From: Subtercola boreus
GTDB taxonomy: Bacteria; Actinomycetota; Actinomycetes; Actinomycetales; Microbacteriaceae
DNA: 64,000 bases
Assembly (NCBI RefSeq): GCF_003399645.1
Contig: NZ_NBXD01000019.1
Location: 62,001-126,000, forward strand
Direction of reading: 5' to 3'
Shown: positions 36,733-44,938 of the stretch, one piece after another
Layout of the letters: each line of letters begins with the position of its first letter
Numbering within the stretch: position 1 is the first letter of the stretch
Position numbers and translations under genes: made by a program
Notes under the pieces: generated by a model
Told to the model about the DNA's origin: nothing
What the model saw: only the letters and a program-made list of their open reading frames with translations
The model's database searches: none

Positions 36733-37639
36733 CCGACGCTCGAGAACCCGACGGTCGAGACTCCGACGCCCGAGAACCCCGCGCCGAAGATCCCGTCGAC
36801 AGCACCGCGATGGCCGGCAAGACCGTCGTCGTCACGGGCGCGAGCTCAGGAGTCGGCCGTTCGGCGGCAACCACTCTCGCCGCCATGGGCGCGCGTGTCG
36901 CGGTCGTCGGCGCAACCCCGAGCGCACTCGGGCCGTCGCCGAACGAATCGGCGGCTCAGCATTCATCGCCGACTTCGATGTGCTGGGCGACGTGAGACGA
37001 CTCGCGGATGATCTGCTCACCCGGTACGAACGCATCGATGTGCTGGCGAACAACGCCGGCGGGCTCGTCAAGAGGCGCGCACTCACCGTCGACGGCTACG
37101 AGCGCACCATCCAGTCGAACCACCTGGCCCCCTTTCTGCTCACCACGCTTCTGCTCACCCGGCTGCGGGAGAACGCCGCAGCCGCACCGGTGCGCATTAT
37201 CGCGACGGCGTCGGCAGCGAATCTCTTCGGGCGCATCCGGCCCGACGACCTCGACTCACGAAATCGTGCCTTCTTCGGCGGCTGGCCCGCCTATTGCTCG
37301 GCCAAGCTCGCGAACATCGTGTTCACGCGGGAGCTCGCGCGGCAGACCGCCGGCAGTGGAATCGAGGCGTTCGCCTTCCATCCGGGCTTCGTGGCAAGCT
37401 CCTTCGCGGCCGACACCGCCCTCATGAAGGCCGCGAGCGTGCTCGGCAACGGGCACCTGGGGTCGAGCCCCGAGGCGGGCGCTGCACCGCTGGTGCATCT
37501 CGCATCGGTCGACGACGTGGGTTCGCCGAGCGGAACCTACTTCGACGGCTTCAGGCCGAACGGCCGGGAGTCGAAGCAGGCTGCCGACCAGCGTCTTGCT
37601 GCACAGCTGTGGTCGGCTTCGACCCGAGCTGTGCGATGA
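36729..37639 (+). pseudogene. Short-chain dehydrogenase/reductase broken by a one-base deletion
   Basis: The N-terminal part (from ATG 36729) reads a polar leader and then KTVVVTGASSGVGRSAATTLAAMGARVAVVG, the cofactor-binding TGxxxGxG. After 36911 that frame turns to nonsense and stops, while a frame shifted by one continues as RNPERTRAVAERIGGSAFIADFDVL with NNAGG, a YxxxK motif (YCSAK) and an SDR C-terminus ending at 37639. Adding one C at GGC/CGC (near 36911) restores a complete SDR. It is either a recent inactivation or a sequencing error. The 3' end overlaps the convergent SIP gene by 89 bp. Confidence 0.85.
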
Positions 37640-38030
37640 GCTCCTGGCGCAACTCGTAGACGCGGGTGCCCGCGCCGTCGATCCACACGGTGAGCTCTCC
37701 CCCGTCGAAGTCGGGGTCACCGGTCGTCATCTCGCTGACCCAGGCGCGCACGGCCCGCTCCAGCGCTTGACCGTGTGCGCATCGGCGCGAGGTACCGGGG
37801 TTGCCGCTGCGGCTTTCACGCGTCAGCCATGCGACGCTGACGAGTTCGGGAGTCTCGACAGAGACGATGTCGTCTGCCGACCCGACCTCGACGAACACCT
37901 GGCCCCGGGCCGTGTCGGGCAGGGCCGCGACAACGCCCAGCAGGGAATCGAGTGAAGCCTCATCGGCTGCCAGCAGGATGCGGCCGGTCACCTCGGGCAG
38001 TGTCACCGGGCCGTTCGTCAATACGCTCAT
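37551..38030 (-). CDS. SIP-domain (siderophore-interacting protein C-terminal domain) protein
   Basis: The protein has 159 residues. The sequence RILLAADEASLDSLLGVVAALPDTARGQVFVEVGSADDI and GELTVWIDGAGTRVYELRQELIAQLG resembles the NAD(P)-binding C-terminal domain of siderophore-interacting ferric reductases. The N-terminal FAD-binding half is absent, so it is a stand-alone SIP domain. An IdeR/DtxR-type iron box lies 7 nt upstream of the start, so it should be repressed when iron is plentiful. No siderophore transport genes are adjacent. Confidence 0.78.
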   Translation of the reverse strand: MSVLTNGPVTLPEVTGRILLAADEASLDSLLGVVAALPDTARGQVFVEVGSADDIVSVETPELVSVAWLTRESRSGNPGTSRRCAHGQALERAVRAWVSEMTTGDPDFDGGELTVWIDGAGTRVYELRQELIAQLGSKPTTAVQQDAGRQPASTPGRSA

Positions 38031-38036
38031 TTGTCA

Positions 38037-38055
38037 TAAGCATAGGCTTACCTAA
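38037..38055 (-). promoter_or_regulatory. IdeR/DtxR iron box upstream of the SIP-domain gene
   Basis: Read on the minus strand, TTAGGTAAGCCTATGCTTA matches the 19-bp consensus TWAGGTWAGSCTWACCTWA at 17 positions. It ends 7 nt before the ATG at 38030 and overlaps the last codons and the TAA stop (38048-38050) of the amidase gene. Binding there would block transcription of the SIP gene under iron-replete conditions. Confidence 0.8.
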
Positions 38056-39496
38056 CCTCGCTTTCAAGCGACCAGACGGGTGGGTGCAGAAGTTCCCAGC
38101 GAAGTCTCCGTTCGAGCTGCCGCCCGATCGACAGCAGCGTCGCCTCACCCCCGGGCCGACCGATCAGCTGCACCCCGATCGGCAGGTGCGAGCGCGTCTC
38201 GCCGACCGGCAGGGTGATCGCCGGCAGCCCGCTGACGTTCACGAACGAGGTGAACGGCGAATACAGAACCTGCTGGGCGAAGTTCTTCTCCCCGTCATCG
38301 GGGTCGTACCAGCCGATGGGCCGAGGGGGCAGGGCGAGCGTCGGCGTGACGATGGCGTCGAACGTCGAGAACTGGCGGATGATCGACCGCTCGAACCCCG
38401 ACAGGGTGGCCAGTGCCGACCCGAGTTCGGCCGCTCCGAGCGCACGGCCCCGGTGCATCAGCCAGCGCGTGAGCGGTTCGAGCAGGTTCTCGTTCGAGGC
38501 ATCTGCCGGCAGCAGTGCCGCCCCGGCCTGCCAGATGCTGCGGAAGGCCGGCGGGTACTCCGGGGCCGGCTCGAGCGAGACCGGCTCGATTCCGTGGCCG
38601 AGCGTCGCGAGGAGGTCGACGGTCTGGTCGAAGGTCTCCTGCACCTCCGGGTCGATCACTATCTCGTAGGCCAGGTCCCACGGCGAGTCGGTCATCACCC
38701 CGAGCTGGAATCGTCCCTCGCCGCGCACCGCAGCCCCCAGGAACGGGCCCTCGGTGTTCTCCGGGGCCCGCAGAGAGTACGGCTGGCGGGGCGGCGCCCC
38801 GGTCGGACTGATGAGTCCGTCGAGCAGCAGCGCGGCATCCGTCACCGACCGCGCCAGCGGGCCCGTGACCGGCAGTCCGGCGAGCGAACCGATGCCCGAG
38901 CCCGAGGGCACCCGGCCGCGCGAGGGCTTGAGGCCGACGAGCCCGGTCGCCGCTGCAGGGATGCGGATCGACCCTCCTCCGTCGGAGCCCGGAGCGAACG
39001 GCAGCATGCCGGAGGCGACGGCGACCGCGGCCCCACCGCTGGAGCCGCCGGGCCCCAGCGCCACGTCGTAGGGGTTGCGGGTCGGTGGGCCCACGAGGCT
39101 CTCGGTGTAGCTCGCCAGACCGAACTCGGGCGTAGCGGTCTTGCCGAGGCTCACTCCCCCGGCGGCGTCGAGGTCGGTGGCAGCGTCATCGGAGATCTCG
39201 GGCAGGAAGCCCTCGAACAGTCGGCTGCCGAAGGTGGTGCGCACGCCCTGTCGCCGCACCAGGTCCTTGTCGGCGAACGGCAGACCCCAGAGCGTCGTCG
39301 TGCGGGGCACCTGTCGCTCGACGAACCTCGCCCGCTCGCGCGCCCGGTCTGCCGTCACCTCGAAGAACGCACCCAGCTCGGGGTCGAGCCTCTCGATGCG
39401 GGCGAGATAGTGCTCGGTCAGCTCGAGAACGCCCACCTCGCCCTTCTGGAGGAGACGCCACTGGTCGAGGGCGCTGAGATCGTGCAGCTCTGGCAT
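38048..39496 (-). CDS. Amidase-signature family enzyme
   Basis: This 482-residue enzyme belongs to the amidase signature family (GatA-like fold). The catalytic Lys is in LWGLPFADKDLVRRQG, the cis-Ser and nucleophile regions are GPGGSSGGAAVAVASGMLPFAPGSDGGGSIRIPAA, giving a Ser-cisSer-Lys triad. No GatB/GatC genes are nearby, so a small-molecule or peptide amide is the likely substrate. I chose the ATG at 39496 because a TAGGCT -10 element ends 7 nt upstream, which excludes the long in-frame extension and the GTG at 39502. Confidence 0.88.
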   Translation of the reverse strand: MPELHDLSALDQWRLLQKGEVGVLELTEHYLARIERLDPELGAFFEVTADRARERARFVERQVPRTTTLWGLPFADKDLVRRQGVRTTFGSRLFEGFLPEISDDAATDLDAAGGVSLGKTATPEFGLASYTESLVGPPTRNPYDVALGPGGSSGGAAVAVASGMLPFAPGSDGGGSIRIPAAATGLVGLKPSRGRVPSGSGIGSLAGLPVTGPLARSVTDAALLLDGLISPTGAPPRQPYSLRAPENTEGPFLGAAVRGEGRFQLGVMTDSPWDLAYEIVIDPEVQETFDQTVDLLATLGHGIEPVSLEPAPEYPPAFRSIWQAGAALLPADASNENLLEPLTRWLMHRGRALGAAELGSALATLSGFERSIIRQFSTFDAIVTPTLALPPRPIGWYDPDDGEKNFAQQVLYSPFTSFVNVSGLPAITLPVGETRSHLPIGVQLIGRPGGEATLLSIGRQLERRLRWELLHPPVWSLESEVR

Positions 39497-39503
39497 GCTC
39501 ACG

Positions 39504-39509
39504 AGCCTA
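39504..39509 (-). promoter_or_regulatory. -10 element of a leaderless promoter for the amidase gene
   Basis: TAGGCT (minus strand) ends 7 nt before the ATG at 39496. It lies 22 nt from the divergent DinB-like promoter. Confidence 0.5.
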
Positions 39510-39531
39510 GAACCTCGCACCCCGGTCGCCC

Positions 39532-39537
39532 TACGCT
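39532..39537 (+). promoter_or_regulatory. -10 element of a leaderless promoter for the DinB-like gene
   Basis: TACGCT ends 6 nt before the ATG at 39544. Confidence 0.45.
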
Positions 39538-39543
39538 GAGGGG

Positions 39544-40095
39544 ATGACCAGCGAACCGACTCCCGTGCACGCCACCGGAACGAGCACCGGCACCCTGGCG
39601 CCGGTGACACGACCGGAGGCACCGGAACACGGCGGGGAGCGCGAGAGCATCGAGGGTATTCTCGACTGGCAGCGGGCATCCGTCGTCTACAAGGCCACAG
39701 GTCTCAGCGATGCGGATGCGGCGACCGCCCTCCTGCCGTCGATCACCACGGTCTCGGGGCTGATCAGGCACCTGGCCGACGTGGAGCGCAGCTGGCTGCG
39801 CGACGTGATGGCCGGCGAGCCCGACGTGCCGGCGCGCTGGAGCGATGACGACCCCGACGGCGAGTGGCATGTGACAGCGGCGGACTCGCTCGCCGGGATC
39901 GTCGCCGACTACGAGGCCGCCTGCTCCGAGTCGCGGGCGGTGGCCGCCCGGTTCGCACTCGACGACCTGTGCGCCGGCCGCGACCACCGCTTCTCGCTGC
40001 GCTGGATACAGCTGCACCTCATCGAGGAGACAGCGAGGCATCTCGGGCACCTCGACGTTCTGCGTGAACTGCTCGACGGGGCCACCGGGGAGTAG
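39544..40095 (+). CDS. DinB/DUF664-like four-helix protein
   Basis: The protein has 183 residues. After a Thr/Pro-rich leader of about 30 residues come helices with the DUF664/DinB pattern: GILDWQRASVVYKATGL, TVSGLIRHLADVERSWLRDVMAG and LRWIQLHLIEETARHLGHLDVLRELLDG. The three metal-binding histidine positions of this superfamily appear to be in IRHLADVE, HLIEETARHLGH. Family members include mycothiol-dependent enzymes, which fits an actinobacterium, but the reaction is unknown. Confidence 0.75.
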   Translation: MTSEPTPVHATGTSTGTLAPVTRPEAPEHGGERESIEGILDWQRASVVYKATGLSDADAATALLPSITTVSGLIRHLADVERSWLRDVMAGEPDVPARWSDDDPDGEWHVTAADSLAGIVADYEAACSESRAVAARFALDDLCAGRDHRFSLRWIQLHLIEETARHLGHLDVLRELLDGATGE

Positions 40096-40115
40096 ACCGG
40101 CAGCCGGGCGCCGCG

Positions 40116-40694
40116 CTATTTCAGGTGCTTCTGCAGCAGCACGGTGCCGAGCCAGCGGTTGAACTTGAAGCCGACCCGGCCGAGACGCCCGACCTCCGTG
40201 AAGCCGGCGTTCTCGTGGAGGCGGATGGATCCCTCGGCACCCTTGTCGACGATGACGGCCAGAACCTCGCGGATCTTCGCCGCCTTCGCCCGCGCCAGCA
40301 GCTCCTTGAGCAGGGCCTTGCCGAGGCCCTTTCCGGTGGCCGCGGGGCCGAGGTAGATGGAGTCTTCGACGGTGCGGCGGTAGCCCGCCTTATGCTTCCA
40401 CGGTGACACGTAGGCGAAGCCGATGAGCTGGTCGCTGCCCGAGATCGCGACCAGGAACGGCATTTCGAGCTTGGTGAGCCAGCCGAACTTGACCTTCCAC
40501 TCCTTCAGCGTCATCGCGTCTTCGTCGAGCGTCACGACGGTATTGGCCACGTAATGGTTGTAGATCTCGCGCACGTAGGGCATGTCGGCGGCGGTCGCGT
40601 CGCGGATCGTGTAAGTGAAGGTCGGCTCAGGCGGCGTCTTCGGCCGCAGGCGCACCGGGAGCTGACGACGCGGCTGGTATTCCTCTTCGAGCAT
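40116..40694 (-). CDS. GNAT-family N-acetyltransferase (phosphinothricin acetyltransferase-like)
   Basis: The protein has 192 residues with a basic N-terminal tail (RRQLPVRLRPKTPPEP). The GNAT fold follows: TIRDATAADMPYVREIYNHYV, FAYVSPWKHKAGYRRTVEDSIYLGPAATGKGLGKALLKELL (acetyl-CoA-binding Q/R-x-x-G-x-G/A variant) and SIRLHENAGFTEVGRLGRVGFKFNRWLGTVLLQK. This is typical of the Pat/YncA group acting on amino-acid-like substrates such as methionine sulfone or phosphinothricin. The true substrate is not known. A TAAGCT element ends 7 nt before the ATG, suggesting a leaderless transcript starting inside the 3' end of ung. Confidence 0.82.
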   Translation of the reverse strand: MLEEEYQPRRQLPVRLRPKTPPEPTFTYTIRDATAADMPYVREIYNHYVANTVVTLDEDAMTLKEWKVKFGWLTKLEMPFLVAISGSDQLIGFAYVSPWKHKAGYRRTVEDSIYLGPAATGKGLGKALLKELLARAKAAKIREVLAVIVDKGAEGSIRLHENAGFTEVGRLGRVGFKFNRWLGTVLLQKHLK

Positions 40695-40704
40695 GCCCCA
40701 CAGC

Positions 40705-41400
40705 TTAATCGTCGGGGTCGACCGGCACAGCCCAGTCGACGGGCGCGGCGCCCGCGGCGAGCAGGGCCGCGTTCGCCCGGCTGAACGGTTTCGAGCCGAA
40801 GAAGCCGCGCCGTGCGGAGAGGGGGCTGGGATGCGCTGACTCGATCACCGTCACCCCGGCCAGCAGCGGGCTGAGCTTCGCAGCATCCTTCCCCCACAGA
40901 ATCGCGACCAGCGGGGTGCCGCGGGCGATCAGGGTGCGGATGGCCAGCTCGGTCACCGCCTCCCAACCCCGGCCGCGGTGCGATCCGGCGTCACCGGGTG
41001 CGACAGTGAGCACCCTGTTCAGCAGCATGACCCCGTGCTCGCTCCAGCCGGTGAGGTCGCCGTGCGGGGCTTGGTCGAGACCGAGGTCGTCGGCGAGCTC
41101 CCGGTAGATGTTCGACAGGCTGCGGGGCAGCGGCCGAACGTGCCGTTCGACCGCGAAGGAGAGGCCGATCGGATGCCCGGGGGTCGGGTACGGATCCTGC
41201 CCCACGATGAGCACCCGAACCTCGGCCAACGGGTAGCGAAAGGCGCGCAGCACGTTCTCGGGCGCGGGCAGGTAGCCACGGCCCTCCGCCACCTCGGCCG
41301 CGAGGAAGAGTTCGAGCGTGTCGATGACACCCGCCACCGGCTGAAGCGCCTCGGCCCAGCCGGCATCCATTCGCCGGTCGAGCCCGCCCAGAGACGGCAC
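40705..41400 (-). CDS. ung: Uracil-DNA glycosylase
   Basis: This is a family 1 UDG that removes uracil from DNA. It has 231 residues. The water-activating motif is [17 protein letters not shown], the uracil-binding region is LLNRVLTV, and the Leu-intercalation loop is [25 protein letters not shown] chose the GTG at 41400, 8 nt after the stop of the upstream peptidase-like gene; an ATG at 41370 would also work. The gene is the last of a four-gene minus-strand string with the phosphoribosyltransferase and S51-like genes. Confidence 0.94.
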   Translation of the reverse strand: MPSLGGLDRRMDAGWAEALQPVAGVIDTLELFLAAEVAEGRGYLPAPENVLRAFRYPLAEVRVLIVGQDPYPTPGHPIGLSFAVERHVRPLPRSLSNIYRELADDLGLDQAPHGDLTGWSEHGVMLLNRVLTVAPGDAGSHRGRGWEAVTELAIRTLIARGTPLVAILWGKDAAKLSPLLAGVTVIESAHPSPLSARRGFFGSKPFSRANAALLAAGAAPVDWAVPVDPDD

Positions 41401-41408
41401 TTCGTCGC

Positions 41409-42134
41409 TCAGCTCTCGCCCATCGTCGCGACGCGCACACTGCCGTCGTCGTCGGTGACCGTCCACACGCTGCCCCGGCCGACGACCCGCAGGGGCCCGT
41501 CACCGACGATCAGCGCAGTGTGCTCGTCGATCGCGATTCCGCCATCGGTGAGGCCGGCCTCCGTCGCGGCGATGAGCCGGGCGAGCGTGCCCCACTGGGC
41601 CGCGTGCACGTCGACCACGAGGTCGATCAGCCCGAGACCCTCGCCGAGCGAGACCTCCTCGAGTTCCTCCGACGCGTCTTCGGGGCAGACGGGTACGTCG
41701 CCGATCTTCCAGCCGCCGAGCAGTGCGCGGTCGGCGGCGATCGCCGCACCCGCCGAGAAGCCGAGGTAGGGGACCCCCGCGGCGACCTGGCGGCGGATCT
41801 CGCCGAACGACCCCGAAATGCTGTCGCGGTAGGCCGGGGTGAGTCCGCCCCAGACGAGGATGCCGTCGACCTCGGCGAGCAGGGCCGAATCGATGGCGAC
41901 ACCCTCCGCCACCACAATCGGCACCGGCTGGAGCTCGGTGAGGAGCGCGAGAGAGGCGGTGAGTTCGGCGTACTTCTCGGCGCCGTCGCCGTCTCGCACG
42001 AGAATCAGCGCGACTCGGGGCCCATCGAGACGGCCGGCCTGCAACGCACGCTCAGCGGCCTCGGAGAGGAACTCGCGGTAGACGGCACCGTCGTCGAGGA
42101 TCGGCCAGCCACCGCCTGTGAGATGGATGCTCAC
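41409..42134 (-). CDS. Peptidase S51 / type 1 glutamine amidotransferase-like protein
   Basis: The protein has 241 residues. The nucleophile Ser lies in the elbow [18 protein letters not shown], preceded by [18 protein letters not shown], as in peptidase E/cyanophycinase-like S51 proteins. The N-terminus [25 protein letters not shown] is typical. It is likely cytoplasmic, acting on small Asp-containing peptides or related amides, but the substrate is not established. The GTG start overlaps the stop of the phosphoribosyltransferase gene (GTGA), so the two are coupled. Confidence 0.8.
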   Translation of the reverse strand: MSIHLTGGGWPILDDGAVYREFLSEAAERALQAGRLDGPRVALILVRDGDGAEKYAELTASLALLTELQPVPIVVAEGVAIDSALLAEVDGILVWGGLTPAYRDSISGSFGEIRRQVAAGVPYLGFSAGAAIAADRALLGGWKIGDVPVCPEDASEELEEVSLGEGLGLIDLVVDVHAAQWGTLARLIAATEAGLTDGGIAIDEHTALIVGDGPLRVVGRGSVWTVTDDDGSVRVATMGES

Positions 42135-42643
42135 ACGGTGACCGGAGGGTGAGCCGACCACGGGAAGACGATCCAGCGGTCGGTCTTCTTCCAGTAGAAA
42201 TCGGGCTCGATCACGGAGCGCGGCTTGGCGTACAGCGTCGCGGTCTTCACGATCACGCCGACGCGCTCGAGCAGCCCGACCACGAGCGCCAGCGTACGGC
42301 CCGAGTCTGCGACGTCGTCGACGAGCAGGATGTTCTTGCCGATGAGGGCGGTGTTGTCCATCATCGGGGGCAGGATGATCGGCTCAGGCAGTGTCGTCTC
42401 GACATCGGTGTAGAACTCCACGTTGAGACTGCCGCAGCTCTTCGTGCCCGTGGCATAGGCCAGCGCACCGGCGGGAAGCAGCCCGCCACGAGCGATCGCG
42501 ACCACGAAATCGGGCACGAAACCGCTCTCGAGCACACTGGTCGCAAGCACCCGTGAGGCCTCACCGAACTCGAGCCAGCCCAGGACCTCCCGCTCGGGTG
42601 GTGCCTCGGTGTCGGGTGCTGTCGGGGATGTGCTCTCGGCCAT
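42131..42643 (-). CDS. Phosphoribosyltransferase (type I PRTase fold)
   Basis: The protein has 170 residues. The PRPP motif is NILLVDDVADSGRTLALV, and VVAIARGGLLPAGALAYATG provides the pyrophosphate loop. The C-terminal W/P-rich VFPWSAH resembles xanthine/hypoxanthine PRTases of the XGPRT type. The base specificity is unclear. A TACCTT element ends 6 nt before the ATG at 42643, fitting a leaderless transcript that continues through the S51-like gene and ung. Confidence 0.85.
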   Translation of the reverse strand: MAESTSPTAPDTEAPPEREVLGWLEFGEASRVLATSVLESGFVPDFVVAIARGGLLPAGALAYATGTKSCGSLNVEFYTDVETTLPEPIILPPMMDNTALIGKNILLVDDVADSGRTLALVVGLLERVGVIVKTATLYAKPRSVIEPDFYWKKTDRWIVFPWSAHPPVTV

Positions 42644-42649
42644 CCACCA

Positions 42650-42655
42650 AAGGTA
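42650..42655 (-). promoter_or_regulatory. -10 element of a leaderless promoter for the phosphoribosyltransferase operon
   Basis: TACCTT (minus strand) ends 6 nt before the ATG at 42643. Confidence 0.45.
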
Positions 42656-42693
42656 GCGGCAATCCCCTCTCCGGGGCGACACCGTAAAGGGTG

Positions 42694-43488
42694 CTAGTGC
42701 TTCACTTCGAGCGGTCCGCGGTGCACTTTGTAGACGGCCGACTGCGCAACCGGCTTGATGATCACCAGATCGAGGCTGATGTGCGGGGCCAGCTCGACCA
42801 TGGTGACGATCGACGAGGCGACGTCGTCGGCCGTGAGCGGGTGGGGAACGTTCGCGTACACCGCAGCGGCCTTCTCCTCATCGCCCCCGAAACGGTTCGT
42901 CGAGAACTCGTCGGTCTTGACCATCCCGGGCGCGATCTCGAGCACGCGGATCGGCTCCCCGCTCAGCTCGAGCCTCAGCACCTCCGACAGGGAGGTGACC
43001 GCGAACTTCGAGGCGTTGTACCCACCGCCCCCGGCGTAGGCGAAATGCCCCGCCGTCGAGGAGACGGTGAGGATGTCGGCCACACCCTCGCCGGTCGGCA
43101 CGCCCGCCATCGATTCGCGAAGCAGCGGCAGGAGGGCGGTGATGACCCTCTTGACCGCGATGACGTTGACCTCGAACATCCATTCCCAGTCCGAGATGGG
43201 GCTGGCCTCGACGGAGTCCATGCCGAGCGCACCGCCGGCGTTGTTGACGAGGGTGCTCACACCGCCGGTGGCACGCAGGTGCTCGGCCAGGGCATCCACG
43301 TCGTCCTGCTTCAGCAGGTCGGCGACGAAATAGGTGGCACCGGTCTCTTCGGCGAGCGCCTTCAGGCGGTCTTCCCGGCGGGCGACACCCACGACGTTCC
43401 AGCCGTGCGAGCGCAGCAGGCGCACAGTGGCCGCCCCGATGCCCGAACTTGCCCCGGTGACGACAGCGCGACGTTTCTGGATGCCCAC
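42694..43488 (-). CDS. Short-chain dehydrogenase/reductase
   Basis: This intact classical SDR has 264 residues. The cofactor motif is VVTGASSGIGAATVRLL with an RR after beta-2 (GVARREDRL), which favours NADP(H). NNAGG, the catalytic Ser in VSSTAGHFAYAG and YNASK follow. The substrate is unknown. I chose the GTG at 43488, with AGAGAGG about 9 nt upstream, because a likely -10 (TAGCGT, 43522-43517) lies just before the alternative GTG at 43515 and would leave that codon outside the transcript. Confidence 0.88.
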   Translation of the reverse strand: MGIQKRRAVVTGASSGIGAATVRLLRSHGWNVVGVARREDRLKALAEETGATYFVADLLKQDDVDALAEHLRATGGVSTLVNNAGGALGMDSVEASPISDWEWMFEVNVIAVKRVITALLPLLRESMAGVPTGEGVADILTVSSTAGHFAYAGGGGYNASKFAVTSLSEVLRLELSGEPIRVLEIAPGMVKTDEFSTNRFGGDEEKAAAVYANVPHPLTADDVASSIVTMVELAPHISLDLVIIKPVAQSAVYKVHRGPLEVKH

Positions 43489-43557
43489 GATGGTGCCTCT
43501 CTTCTGTAGGCTCACAACGCTAGCCGACCTCAGCGTTACCCCGTGTTGCGGCGGCTG

Positions 43558-43586
43558 TTGACCGGCCCGGGGGCCCTGCCTACTGT
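43558..43586 (+). promoter_or_regulatory. Sigma-A-type promoter of metY-metX
   Basis: The -35 TTGACC (43558-43563) and -10 TACTGT (43581-43586) are spaced by exactly 17 bp. The leader would be about 23 nt with GAAGGAG as Shine-Dalgarno before ATG 43616. The spacer holds a GGCCC/GGGCC-type dyad that could be an operator. No SAM riboswitch fits in this short gap. Confidence 0.65.
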
Positions 43587-43615
43587 TGGCCCTACCGACC
43601 CGAAGGAGTCACGCC

Positions 43616-44938
43616 ATGACCGACAACGCCGACTGGCAGTTCGAGACCAAACAGATCCACTCCGGGGCCGCTCCCGACCCCGTGACCAACGCCCGGGCCA
43701 CGCCCATCTACCAGACCACGTCGTACGTCTTCAACGACGCCGACCACGCGAAGAACCTGTTCGCGCTGGCCGAATTCGGCAACATCTACACGCGCATCCA
43801 GAACCCGACGCAGAACGTCGTCGAAGAGCGCGTCGCCGCTCTGGAAGGGGGAACAGCAGCGCTGCTGGTCGCCTCGGGCCAGGCGGCAGAGACCTTCGCC
43901 GTACTGAACATCGCGCAGGCGGGCGACCACATCGTGTCGAGCGCCTCGATCTACGGCGGAACCTACAACCTCTTCAAGTACACCCTCGCGAAGCTCGGCA
44001 TCGAGACGACGTTCGTCGAGAACCAGGACGACTCCGACGAGTGGCAGCGCGCGGTTCGCCCGAACACGAAGCTGTTCTTCGCCGAGACGATCGGCAATCC
44101 GAAGATCAACATCCTCGACATCCGCCTCGTCGCAGACGTCGCCCATGACAACGGTGTGCCGCTGATCGTCGACAACACCATCGCGACGCCGTACCTCATC
44201 CGCCCCTTCGAGCACGGGGCCGACATCATCGTGCACTCGGCGACCAAGTTCCTTGGCGGGCACGGCACGGTCATCGGCGGCGTCATCGTCGACGGCGGCG
44301 TGTTCGCCTGGTCGGAGAACTCGGCGAAGTTCCCGGGCCTGACCACGCCCGACGAGTCGTACCACGGCGTCACGTACACCGAGGCGCTCGGCGACGGCAT
44401 CGCCTACATCATCAAGGCCCGCGTGCAGCTGCTGCGCGACCTCGGCTCCTCCATCGCACCGGCGAGCGCCTGGCAGCTCATCCAGGGCATCGAGACGCTC
44501 TCCCTGCGCATCGAGCGCCACGTGCAGAACGCCCAGGAGGTCGCCGAGTGGCTCGACAACCACGACGATGTCGCCACGGTCTACTACGCCGGCCTGCCGT
44601 CGAGCCCCTGGTACGAGGCCGCGAACCGCTACGCCCCCAAGGGCGTCGGCGCGGTGCTCTCGTTCGAGCTGAAGGGCGGCGTCGACGCCGGCCGTGCGCT
44701 GGTGAACTCGCTGACGCTGTTCTCGCACCTGGCCAACATCGGCGATGTGCGTTCGCTGGTCATCCACCCGGCCTCGACAACGCACTCGCAGCTCACCCCT
44801 GAGCAGCAGCTGACCTCGGGGGTCACCCCCGGCCTGGTGCGGCTCTCGGTGGGGCTGGAGAACATCGACGACATCAAGGCCGACCTCGCCACGGGTCTGG
44901 CCGCCGCCCGGGAGGTCGCCCGCGCGAACGCCCTCTGA
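43616..44938 (+). CDS. metY: O-acetylhomoserine sulfhydrylase
   Basis: This PLP enzyme of the Cys/Met metabolism family makes homocysteine from O-acetylhomoserine and sulfide. The protein has 440 residues. The PLP lysine is K211 in VHSATKFLGGHG. Other signatures are YTRIQNPTQNVVEERVAALEGG, which is longer than in cystathionine synthases, and the C-terminal VIHPASTTHSQL. The ATG at 43616 has an ideal Shine-Dalgarno. The stop shares a base with the metX ATG (TGATG), so the substrate-forming and substrate-using enzymes are coupled. Confidence 0.94.
   Translation: MTDNADWQFETKQIHSGAAPDPVTNARATPIYQTTSYVFNDADHAKNLFALAEFGNIYTRIQNPTQNVVEERVAALEGGTAALLVASGQAAETFAVLNIAQAGDHIVSSASIYGGTYNLFKYTLAKLGIETTFVENQDDSDEWQRAVRPNTKLFFAETIGNPKINILDIRLVADVAHDNGVPLIVDNTIATPYLIRPFEHGADIIVHSATKFLGGHGTVIGGVIVDGGVFAWSENSAKFPGLTTPDESYHGVTYTEALGDGIAYIIKARVQLLRDLGSSIAPASAWQLIQGIETLSLRIERHVQNAQEVAEWLDNHDDVATVYYAGLPSSPWYEAANRYAPKGVGAVLSFELKGGVDAGRALVNSLTLFSHLANIGDVRSLVIHPASTTHSQLTPEQQLTSGVTPGLVRLSVGLENIDDIKADLATGLAAAREVARANAL

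Noticed and set aside
36900-36930. Programmed ribosomal frameshift in the SDR gene
   Set aside because: No slippery heptamer, no adjacent Shine-Dalgarno-like stimulator and no reason for regulated synthesis; a lost base is simpler.
43489-43615. SAM riboswitch before metY
   Set aside because: The gap to the -10 element leaves only about 25 nt of leader, too short for any known SAM riboswitch class.
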